DNA from: Halomonas sp. A11-A
Lineage (GTDB): Bacteria > Pseudomonadota > Gammaproteobacteria > Pseudomonadales > Halomonadaceae
DNA: 64,000 nt
Direction: 5' to 3'
Assembly: GCF_003182195.1 (NCBI RefSeq)
Contig: NZ_QGTM01000009.1
Coordinates: forward strand, 1-64,000
How positions within the stretch are numbered: the first letter of the stretch is position 1; each line of letters opens with the position of its first letter. Positions 1-7,851 of the stretch are shown piece by piece. The notes beneath the pieces are model-generated. The model did no database searches. It saw only the letters and a list, made by a program, of their open reading frames with translations, and had not been told where the DNA came from. Both the position numbers and the translations under genes were made by a program.

Positions 1-18
1 CAAAGAATTCGGCCAGAA

Positions 19-1434
19 ATGGCTAAGTCACTGAATTCTCATGCCATGAGTGCCGATTTCAGGCCAAAATCGGACTGGAAGTGTCGAACTCGGGGGCGCA
101 AGATGCACTATGTGATTCACCCGGATTACCTGTGGAGCAGCATTTACGAACGCGCCCGTACCCAGGGCGACGAGTTGCTGCAAATCTTGGAGCGGGGATT
201 CGATTACATCGAGAACGAGTCTTTCGCCAGCACCTTCCAAGGGCTGTTTTCCGAGATCAACCTCAACTCGGAAAAGCTAGGCCGGACACACAAGGCGCGC
301 AACGATAAGCTTTGCGCCATCATCACCAAGATCGCTGAGGGAATCGCACAGTTCTCCACCGACAGCGACATTTTGGGCGATGCCTACGAGTACCTGATTG
401 GACAGTTTGCTGCCGGCTCCGGCAAGAAGGCCGGGGAGTTCTACACCCCACAGACCGTCTCCACCATCCTGTCGCGCATCGTCACGCTGGACAGTCAGGA
501 GCCCGCCACCGGCAAGAAGAAAAAGCTCAACAGTGTGCTGGACTTCGCCTGCGGCTCCGGCTCCCTGCTGCTAAATGTGCGCAATCAGATGGGGCCGCAC
601 GGCATCGGCAAGATCTACGGCCAGGAAAAGAACATCACTACCTACAACCTAGCGCGCATGAACATGCTGCTGCACGGGGTCAAGGATAGTGAGTTCGAGA
701 TTCACCACGGCGACTCCCTGACCAATGATTGGGAGCTGCTCAACGAGATGAATCCGGCCAAAAAACTTCAGTGCGATGCCGTGGTGGCCAACCCACCCTT
801 CAGTTATCGCTGGCAGCCCAACGAAGCGCTGGGCGAGGACTTTCGTTTCAAGAACTATGGCCTGGCGCCCAAGTCAGCTGCGGATTTCGCCTTTCTGCTG
901 CACGGATTCCACTTCCTGGGCGACGAAGGCACCATGGCCATCATTCTACCCCACGGCGTGCTGTTCCGGGGCGGCGTGGAGAGCCGTATCCGTACTAAGC
1001 TGCTCAAGGACGGCCATATCGACACGGTCATTGGCCTGCCGAGCAACCTGTTCTTCTCCACCGGCATCCCGGTGTGCATCTTGGTACTGAAAAAGTGCAA
1101 AAAGCCCGATGATGTTCTCTTCATCAACGCCGCCGAGTATTTTGAAAAGGGAAAACGTCAGAACCAGCTATTGCCCGAACATATCGACAAAATTGTCGAG
1201 ACTTACCAGCACCGCCGGGAAGAAGAGCGCTACGCCCGCCGGGTGGGAATGGATGAGATTGAGAAGAACGATTACAATCTTAATATCTCCCGTTATGTCA
1301 GTACCGCAGAGGCTGAGCAGGATATTGATTTGTCGGTTGTCCATAGGCAGCTGGTTGGTATTGAAGAACGCATTGCCGAGGCAGCCAGAAAGCATAATCA
1401 ATATCTAAAGGAGCTTGGACTGCCACCAGTGTGA
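19..1434 (+). pseudogene. hsdM: Type I restriction-modification methylase subunit HsdM, N-terminally truncated
   Basis: This is the SAM-dependent adenine methyltransferase subunit of a type I restriction system. The catalytic domain is clear: motif I appears as DFACGSGSLLL, motif IV as NPPF, and the FYTPQ segment before them is typical. Recognisable HsdM sequence begins only near residue 29-33 (MHYVIHPDYL). The roughly 100-residue helical N-terminal domain that packs on HsdS/HsdR is missing and is replaced by about 28 unrelated residues. An internal ATG at 103 lies exactly where homology starts. No hsdS or hsdR follows; recD ends 80 bp downstream on the other strand. GC content is visibly lower than in the neighbours, suggesting horizontal origin. 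The reading frame itself is open to the stop, so a short product is possible, but an active enzyme is unlikely. The window edge hides what lies to the left. Confidence 0.75.
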
Positions 1435-1513
1435 TTAGCTGAGCGAAGGGTCAGGAATCACTTATTTAGACCAGTCTGCATTTGTAGCTTGCATCTAGGT
1501 TGGAAAGGTTGCA

Positions 1514-3850
1514 CTACCGCAACCTTCCCAGCCCGCTCACCCGCATCACCCGACGCTCCACCGCATCCAGCAGCTGGCCGCGCCCGGTCTCGACCAGGGT
1601 GAGCCAGTGCCTGGCCCGGGTGATGCCGGTGTAGACCAGCTCCCGGGTGAGGATCGGGTTGGGGGCGTCGGGGAGCAGCAGGGCGGTGTGGGTGAACTCC
1701 GAGCCCTGGGACTTGTGCACCGTCATGGCAAACACCGTCTCCACCGCCTGCAGGCGGCTGGGCAGCACCCACTTGATGCGCCCGCTGCCGTCGCCTGCCG
1801 GGAAGGCGACACGCAGCGCCTGGCCGCGGCCCTCGCCCGAGGGCTGGGGCAGCGCCAGGGTGATGCCGATATCGCCATTCATCAGCCCCAGGCCGTAGTC
1901 GTTGCGGGTGACCAGCACCGGGCGGCCGGGATACCAGAGCCTACGGCCGTCGCCGCTGTCGATCAGCCCTTCCTTCTCCAGCGCGGCGCGGATGCGCTCG
2001 TTCAGCCCCTCCACGCCCCAGGGGCCGCGGCGCAGAGCGCAGAGCAGCTGGAACTGGCCGTGGGCGGCCAGCACCTGTCGGGCCCAGTCGTCCAGCGCCT
2101 CGCGGGCGATCTCGCCGTCCGGGCCTGGCTCCGGCGCCGCGCTTCGCATCACTTCCAGATAGTGGCGATAGCCCACCGGGGGCGGCAGGACCTTGCCGTT
2201 TACCACGCGGTCCTCGCCGGCGCTATTTCCTCGATCAGGAAAGCCCGCGGCGTGGCCCGAGACCACCAGCCGCTCCAGGCCGCGATCCCTGTCCGTTTCC
2301 AGCTTGAGGTGTGAGAGGTCGGCGTAGCCATGACCAAGCACCTCGCGGATGGCGGCGCGCTTCTCGCGGCCCGCCGCGTCGCGGTTCACCGCCTCGGCCA
2401 GCCGGCCGATGCCGCTGGCCGCGTCGAAGCGGTGGCTTACGCGAAGCATGGCGATGGCCTGGTCCAGAGGGGCGCCCGCGGGGTCGATCATCTCGGGGGG
2501 CAGTGCCTGGCCGGTGGCCTCAGCAAGCCAGTCGGCGGTCTCGGGGGTGTAGTGGCCGCCCTCGGCCCGGGCGCAGAGGTCGCCCAGCACCGAGCCGGCC
2601 TCCACGGAGGCGAGCTGGTCCTTGTCGCCCAGCAGCACCAGGCGGGCGCGGGGCGGCAGGGCGTCGAGCATCGCGGCCATCATCTCCACGTCGACCATGG
2701 AGGCCTCGTCCACCACCAGCACATCCAGGGGCAGCGGGTGTCGGGCGTTATGGCGGAAGTGGCGGGTGTCGGGGCGCGAGCCCAGCAGGCGGTGCAGGGT
2801 GGTGACGTCGGTGGGAATGGCGGATCTGAGTTTGCTGGCACTGCAATCGCCCGATAAATCGGGCTCCCACAAGTCTGAAAGACTGTCGAGGCTTAACCCA
2901 GCCACCTGCCCGGCGATGGATTCGTTGAGGCGCGCGGCGGCCTTGCCGGTGGGGGCGGCGAGGCGGATGCGCAGCGCGCGGCGGCCTTCGCCCAGCGCCA
3001 GGGTCTGCAGCAGGGCGAGCAGCTTGACCACGGTGGTGGTCTTGCCGGTGCCGGGGCCGCCGGTGATGACCGCGAAGGGGGAGCGGGCAGCCAGGGCGCA
3101 GGCGGCCTTCTGCCAGTCCAGCTGGGGGCTTGCGGGGAAGAGGGCGGAGAGGGCCTGGCCGAGGGTAGTGGGGTCCGCCGGGCGCCTGTCGGCGCCTTCG
3201 CTCGGCGGAGCCGAGCTCCCACCAGACTCCGCAGGGCTCCCGTTGGAGTAGCTTCTGCTGGCGCCGTCCTCTTCGCTCGGCAGAGCCGAGCTCCCACCCG
3301 TTTCCGTAGGGCTCCCGGTGCTCTCGCCAAGGCGGGCGGCGATATGCTGCCGGATCGAGCGCTCGTGGTGCCAGTAGCGCCGCAGATAGAGGCGGGTGGC
3401 GTCGAGCACCAGCGGGGTGCTGCCGGGCCCGTGGCCGACGATCAGCGGGTGAGTGAGCGCTTCCTGCCAGTCGGCGAGGGAGAGCTCACCGAGCAGGGCG
3501 CTGGGCAGGGGGGGCGAGTCCTCCAGGCTGTCGCCCTCCGGGGGCAGCGAGAGGGCGAGGTCCGGCTCGGCGAGGGTGCGCTCCAGGTCCAGGCAGACGT
3601 GGCCGCGGCCGAGCTGGTGGCTGGCCAGTGCCGCGGCCAGCAGCAGCGGGGCAGGGGCGTCGGGCACCTCGCGGGCCAGGAAGGCGGCGAAGGCGCGATC
3701 CAGGGCGCGCAGCCAGCCGCGGGCCACCCAGCGGTCGAGCAGCACGAAGAGCGCCTGGGTATACCGCAGGGCCTCGGCGGTGGCGGCCTCGTTGGGGGTG
3801 GCCTGGGCGGTGGGTGAGTGGTCACTCATGGCTTTGTCTCCAGCGCTCAT
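1514..3850 (-). CDS. recD: RecBCD exonuclease V, alpha subunit RecD
   Basis: RecD is the 5'-3' superfamily 1 helicase of the RecBCD recombination and DNA-repair complex. Walker A is GGPGTGKT (residues 264-271), Walker B lies in VLVVDEASMVD, and the C-terminal helicase motif is TVHKSQGSEF. I chose the ATG at 3850 because it overlaps the recB stop as ATGA; a second in-frame ATG at 3829 is possible. The open frame continues upstream through recB but only as an overlap. The protein is about 778 residues against about 608 in E. coli. Part of the excess is two insertions made from REP-like palindromes: residues about 177-224, with a 25-residue tandem repeat (GSPTETGGSSALPSE / GSPAESGGSSAPPSE), and about residues 326-338 (WEPDLSGDCSA). 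It is the last gene of recC-recB-recD. Confidence 0.95.
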   Translation of the reverse strand: MSAGDKAMSDHSPTAQATPNEAATAEALRYTQALFVLLDRWVARGWLRALDRAFAAFLAREVPDAPAPLLLAAALASHQLGRGHVCLDLERTLAEPDLALSLPPEGDSLEDSPPLPSALLGELSLADWQEALTHPLIVGHGPGSTPLVLDATRLYLRRYWHHERSIRQHIAARLGESTGSPTETGGSSALPSEEDGASRSYSNGSPAESGGSSAPPSEGADRRPADPTTLGQALSALFPASPQLDWQKAACALAARSPFAVITGGPGTGKTTTVVKLLALLQTLALGEGRRALRIRLAAPTGKAAARLNESIAGQVAGLSLDSLSDLWEPDLSGDCSASKLRSAIPTDVTTLHRLLGSRPDTRHFRHNARHPLPLDVLVVDEASMVDVEMMAAMLDALPPRARLVLLGDKDQLASVEAGSVLGDLCARAEGGHYTPETADWLAEATGQALPPEMIDPAGAPLDQAIAMLRVSHRFDAASGIGRLAEAVNRDAAGREKRAAIREVLGHGYADLSHLKLETDRDRGLERLVVSGHAAGFPDRGNSAGEDRVVNGKVLPPPVGYRHYLEVMRSAAPEPGPDGEIAREALDDWARQVLAAHGQFQLLCALRRGPWGVEGLNERIRAALEKEGLIDSGDGRRLWYPGRPVLVTRNDYGLGLMNGDIGITLALPQPSGEGRGQALRVAFPAGDGSGRIKWVLPSRLQAVETVFAMTVHKSQGSEFTHTALLLPDAPNPILTRELVYTGITRARHWLTLVETGRGQLLDAVERRVMRVSGLGRLR
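2841..2870 (-). repeat. REP-like palindrome inside recD
   Basis: Read on the minus strand this has a GTGGGAGC head, then the palindrome CCCGATTTATCGGG, then GCGA. This is the architecture of Pseudomonas-type REP elements. It encodes residues around WEPDLSGDC of RecD. By alignment from memory with E. coli RecD, those residues fall in an extra segment between AARLNES and TTLHRLLG. Confidence 0.65.
3196..3297 (-). repeat. Tandem pair of REP-like palindromes inside recD
   Basis: Two copies of a 27-base unit (3196-3222 and 3271-3297) are spaced exactly 75 bp apart. On the minus strand each reads GTGGGAGCTCGG, a short loop, then CCGAGCGAAG. Flanking sequence is also repeated (GGGAGCCCT-type segments), so the whole 75-bp period is duplicated and yields a 25-residue protein repeat in frame. 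The head and tail (GTGGGAG...GCGAA) match the intergenic repeat cluster at 22.9-23.1 kb. Confidence 0.75.
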
Positions 3851-6800
3851 GGCTGCTCCTCGGAGGTGGCATCGGCATCGCGGAACAGGGCGTCGAGTGC
3901 TTCGATCAGCACCCGGGGCGGGCGCTCGCGGTGCACGCCGCGGGAGGGGGCGTGCTGGCCGCGCAGGAAGACGTAGAGCGCCCCGCCCAGGTGGCGGTCG
4001 ATGTCGTAGTCGGGCAGCCGCGCCTTCAGCAGGCGGTGCAGGGCCAGCAGGTAGAGGCAGTACTGCAGGTCGTAGCGCTTCTCGCGCACCGCCTCCGCCA
4101 TGACCGCCTCGCTGTAGGCCTCGTCGTCGCGGCCCAGGTAGTTGGACTTCCAGTCCAGCACGTAGAAGCGCCCCTCGTGTTCCACCACCAGGTCGATGAA
4201 GCCCTTGAGCATGCCGTTGAGCCGGTCGCGCTCCAGCGCCGGGCGCTCGGCGCCGCCCAGTGTGTGAGCGCTTACGAGGGCGTCCAGTCGGGTGGTGTCG
4301 ACCCGGTGGGCAGCGAACCAGAACTCCAGCTCCACCTGATAGTGAGCGCTCTCCAACCGGTCCAGCCGCAGCGGCGACACCGGCCCCTCGGGGGCGTTCG
4401 GCACCGGCAGCTCGCAGGCCAGCAGCCCACGCAGCCAGGCCTGCAGCGCCGGGATACGCTCGCGCCAGCCGCGCAGGTTGGCGCGCCGCGCCAGGGTGTC
4501 GTTCAGCCGCTCGGGCTCCGCGACCAGCCGGGCGAAGCCCTCGGCGCCGGCCCACTCCAGCAGGCCGTGCAGGAAGGTGCCCGCCGCCGGGCCGCGGGGG
4601 AAGCGGTGAAGCGAGGCATCACTCACCGGCAGCGGCGCGCTGGGCGGGTCGCTGGGCTCGTCGCGCATCTCCCGGGCGGTGGCTTCAAGAGCGCTTTCAG
4701 GCTCCATGAAGAGCGCCGTTTCGGGTTCTTCCAGAAGGGCGGGTGCTTCTTCATCACCAATGCGCTCTCCGCCCAGGCGTAGCGCCGAGTAGCTGGCGAT
4801 CCACCAGTGTTCCCGGGCGCGGCGGGCCGGGGTCAGCGCCTCGCGCAGGGCCTCGCCGTTCGCCTCCATGGGCACCATGAGGTCGCTGGATTCCGGCGCC
4901 GGCTCGACCCGGAGCTCCGTCTCCGCCGCGCCCTGGGCGAGGGGGAAGAGGGCCTCGAGCAGGCCATCCGTCGAGGGCGACGAGAGCGGTGCCCCGGCGG
5001 TGAGCACCTGGCCGATGGCGCTGCGCTCGAACCCCTTGAGCGGGGCGATGCCCAGCCAGGTGGCGTGGCGGGCGCGGGTCAGGGCCACGTAGAGCTTGCG
5101 CAGGTCCTCGCCCAGGCGCTCGTCGTCGGCGCGGGCCAGCACGGTCTCATCGGGCTCCAGCGAGAGGTGGCGGCGGCCCGCCTCGTCGTGCCAGGTGAGC
5201 GGCAGGTCGGTGGCCTTCTTCTCGCGGAAGGCGCAGATGAAGGGCAGGAAGACCAGCGGGTACTCCAGCCCCTTGGACTTGTGGATGGTGATCACCTGCA
5301 CCAGGTCGGCATCGCTCTCCAGGCGCAGGCGGTGCGTATCGGCCTGCTGGGGCGGATGGGCGCGGGCCTCGCTCAGGTGGCGCAGCAGGGCGTGCTCGCC
5401 GTCGAGCTCGGCGCTGGCCTCTTGTAGTAATTCGCCGAGATGCAAGAGATCGGTGAGATGTCGCTCGCCACTCGCGCTCCTGAGCAGCCGGGTGGGCACG
5501 GCGAAGTCGGCCAGCAGCCGGTGCAGCATGGGCAGCACACCCTGGCGCTGCCACTGCCGGTGGTAGCCGCGGAACTGCAGCACGCGCGCCTCCCAGGCCA
5601 GCTCGTCGTGCTGCAGGGCGTCGAGGTCGTGATTGCCCATGCCCAGGCTCGGCATGGCCAGGGCGGCGTGCAGGCGCCGCTCGCTGTCGGGCTCGGCGCA
5701 GGCGGCCAGCCACACCTCGAGCTCCAGGGCCGCCGGGGTCTCGAAGACCCCCTCCTTGTCGGAGAGGTAGACGCTCTTGATGCCGCGCTCGAGCAGCGCG
5801 CCGCGGATCGCCTTCGCCTCGCTGCCGTTGTTGACCAGCACGGCGAGATCCGACGGTTTCAGCGGGCGGAAGGGCTCGCCCGGGGCGCCGAAGCCGGTGC
5901 GCCCGGCCCGGCCCTCGCGCAGGAGAGTGGCCATCTCGGTGGCGCAGCGCCCGGCCATCTCCTTGAAGTAGGCGCCCTTGCTTATGCCCTTCTCGGCATC
6001 GTCGCCCTGGGCCGAAAGGTGCCAAAGCGTCATGGCGGGCAGCGGCTCGCCGTCGCGGGTCAGGGCATCCTTGCGGCCTTTGGCCGACACCGGCAGGAAG
6101 GGCACGGGGTTGTCCCCCTCGGGGGAGCGAAACAGGAAGGCGCCGCGGCCGGTGGGGTGGGCCTCGGCGAAGCGGAACACCCGGTTGACCGCCTCCACCA
6201 TGGCGGTGGAGGAGCGGAAGTTGGTGCCGAGCGTGACGTGGCGCCCGGCGGTGTCGCGGCGCGCCTGCAGGTAGGTGTGGATATCCGCGCCGCGGAAGGC
6301 GTAGATCGCCTGCTTGGGGTCGCCGATCAGCAGGACGGCACCGGGGTTGTCGGGGTCGGGGGCCTCGGCCAGGCGGTAGACGTGGTCGAAGAGCCGGTAC
6401 TGCACCGGGTCGGTGTCCTGGAACTCGTCCACCAGGGCCACCGGGAACTGGCGGCGCACGTGTTCGGCCAGCGCCCCGCCGGCGGGGCCGGCGAAGGCGC
6501 GGTCGAGGCGCTCGAGCAGGTCGTCGGGGCCGAGCTCGGCGCGGCGCTGCTGCACCCGGCTGCGCCGTTCGCTCATCCAGCGCACGGCGTGGGCCAGCAG
6601 GTCGGCGTGGGCGCTGGGCAGGGCCTCGAGTTGCCCGGGCAGCGCGGCCAGGGCGTGCAGGGCCGGGTGGTCCAGCGGCTCACCCTGCTTCCAGATCTCG
6701 GCGATGCCCTCGGGCGTCAGGCGCTTCCAGGCGGCGTCGGTGAGCGCGGGGGTGGCGAGCGCCGGGTCCTGGGCCCAGTCGCGCAGGGCGCCCAGCCAGC

Positions 6801-7851
6801 TCGCACGGCTACGGCTGTTGAGGCTGCGCTGGTCATAGGCCTTGGCGGCGGCGGCGCTCTCCAGGGCGTCCGAGAGCTCCTCCAGCCAGGCGAGCCAGGG
6901 CGCCTTGAGCTCGGCGAGCACCCGCGTGCGCTCGGCCTGCATGGTGGCCAGGGCCCCGGCGGGAGGCGGGGCCTCGGGCAGCAGCTCGGCGTCGCCCTGC
7001 AGTCGGCGGACGTCCTCGGCCAGGGCGTCGGGGGTCTCCCAGTAGCGGGTGACCACCGCCAGGGCCTCGGCATCCAGGGCATAGTAGAAGCTGCGCCAGT
7101 AGTCCCGGGCCACCTCCAGCTCGAGCTCCGACTGGTCGAGGTTCATCTCGAGCGAGAAGAGGCTGCCGCTCTCGAAGGCGTGCTCGCGCAGCATGCGGTG
7201 GCACCAGGAGTGGATGGTGGAGACCGCGGCCTCGTCCATCCACTCGGCGGCCAGCTGCAGGCGGCGGGCGCAGGCGGGCCAGCGCTCGCGGGGGTAGCTG
7301 TCGCGGAGGGCAAGCAGCGGGTCGCCGCCCGGCGTATTGCCGTGTGACCTGTCCACCGCCTCTGAGTTATCCACCGGTGGTTCGGCGAAGAGGTCCCCTG
7401 TCATGGACGGGGCTTTCCCTGGGACAGGTCTCTGCGGAGGCGCTGTGAACCCCTCCCTGGGCGCTACCGATGCCATCCCTGGCATAGGACCTCCGCGATG
7501 ACCTGCCCCAGGCGCCCCTTCGGTGGATTCTTCTGCAGCCTTGCTTGAATGAGGGTCTGTCCCCGATTGAAACGTCTCGGCGGCCTCCACCAGCCGGGCG
7601 CGGATGCGATCGCGCAGCTCGCGGGTGGCGGCGTTGGTGAAGGTCACCACCAGGATCTCCGGCGGGGTGAGGGCGCGGGGGAAGCTCTCGGCGTCGGCCT
7701 CGTCCCGGGGGCCCAGCACCAGGCGCACGTAGAGCAGGGCGATGGTGAAGGTCTTGCCGGTGCCGGCGCTGGCCTCGATCAGCCGGCTGCCGGTGAGCGG
7801 CAGGCGGATCGGGTCCAGGGTAGGGGGCGTTGTCTGGTCCTGTGCGCTCAT
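3847..7851 (-). CDS. recB: RecBCD exonuclease V, beta subunit RecB
   Basis: RecB is the 3'-5' UvrD-like helicase and nuclease subunit of RecBCD. Walker A is ASAGTGKT (residues 27-34), the DEXX box is VDEFQDTD, motif VI includes YVALTRARH, and the C-terminal PD-(D/E)XK nuclease carries GFIDLVVEH and YVLDWKSNYLG, including the catalytic Asp and Lys. The start at 7851 overlaps the recC stop as ATGA, and its own stop overlaps the recD start. At 1334 residues it is longer than E. coli RecB (about 1180). A low-complexity segment at residues about 95-176, between the ATRELRDRIRARL motif and AAEWMDEAAVSTIH, has no counterpart I recognise and is rich in palindromic DNA. Confidence 0.97.
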   Translation of the reverse strand: MSAQDQTTPPTLDPIRLPLTGSRLIEASAGTGKTFTIALLYVRLVLGPRDEADAESFPRALTPPEILVVTFTNAATRELRDRIRARLVEAAETFQSGTDPHSSKAAEESTEGAPGAGHRGGPMPGMASVAPREGFTAPPQRPVPGKAPSMTGDLFAEPPVDNSEAVDRSHGNTPGGDPLLALRDSYPRERWPACARRLQLAAEWMDEAAVSTIHSWCHRMLREHAFESGSLFSLEMNLDQSELELEVARDYWRSFYYALDAEALAVVTRYWETPDALAEDVRRLQGDAELLPEAPPPAGALATMQAERTRVLAELKAPWLAWLEELSDALESAAAAKAYDQRSLNSRSRASWLGALRDWAQDPALATPALTDAAWKRLTPEGIAEIWKQGEPLDHPALHALAALPGQLEALPSAHADLLAHAVRWMSERRSRVQQRRAELGPDDLLERLDRAFAGPAGGALAEHVRRQFPVALVDEFQDTDPVQYRLFDHVYRLAEAPDPDNPGAVLLIGDPKQAIYAFRGADIHTYLQARRDTAGRHVTLGTNFRSSTAMVEAVNRVFRFAEAHPTGRGAFLFRSPEGDNPVPFLPVSAKGRKDALTRDGEPLPAMTLWHLSAQGDDAEKGISKGAYFKEMAGRCATEMATLLREGRAGRTGFGAPGEPFRPLKPSDLAVLVNNGSEAKAIRGALLERGIKSVYLSDKEGVFETPAALELEVWLAACAEPDSERRLHAALAMPSLGMGNHDLDALQHDELAWEARVLQFRGYHRQWQRQGVLPMLHRLLADFAVPTRLLRSASGERHLTDLLHLGELLQEASAELDGEHALLRHLSEARAHPPQQADTHRLRLESDADLVQVITIHKSKGLEYPLVFLPFICAFREKKATDLPLTWHDEAGRRHLSLEPDETVLARADDERLGEDLRKLYVALTRARHATWLGIAPLKGFERSAIGQVLTAGAPLSSPSTDGLLEALFPLAQGAAETELRVEPAPESSDLMVPMEANGEALREALTPARRAREHWWIASYSALRLGGERIGDEEAPALLEEPETALFMEPESALEATAREMRDEPSDPPSAPLPVSDASLHRFPRGPAAGTFLHGLLEWAGAEGFARLVAEPERLNDTLARRANLRGWRERIPALQAWLRGLLACELPVPNAPEGPVSPLRLDRLESAHYQVELEFWFAAHRVDTTRLDALVSAHTLGGAERPALERDRLNGMLKGFIDLVVEHEGRFYVLDWKSNYLGRDDEAYSEAVMAEAVREKRYDLQYCLYLLALHRLLKARLPDYDIDRHLGGALYVFLRGQHAPSRGVHRERPPRVLIEALDALFRDADATSEEQP
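7324..7569 (-). repeat. Palindrome-rich in-frame insertion in recB
   Basis: This segment encodes residues about 95-176 of RecB, a Gly/Pro/Ser-rich stretch. The DNA holds inverted repeats, for example TGCCATCCCTGGCA near 7472-7485 and CCTGTC...GACAGG near 7398-7428. The rest of RecB aligns smoothly on both sides. It looks like an inserted repetitive element carried in frame. The unit differs from the GTGGGAG-type repeats in recD, so it may belong to another family. Boundaries are approximate. Confidence 0.5.

Noticed and set aside
3851..4555. An upstream extension of the recD frame through the 3' end of recB
   Set aside because: The added translation is Arg/Gly/Ala-rich and not RecD-like; the ATGA overlap with recB gives a natural start.
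5440..7347. A 635-codon open frame opposite recB
   Set aside because: Antisense to recB, repetitive Gly/Val/Gln/His content, no motifs.
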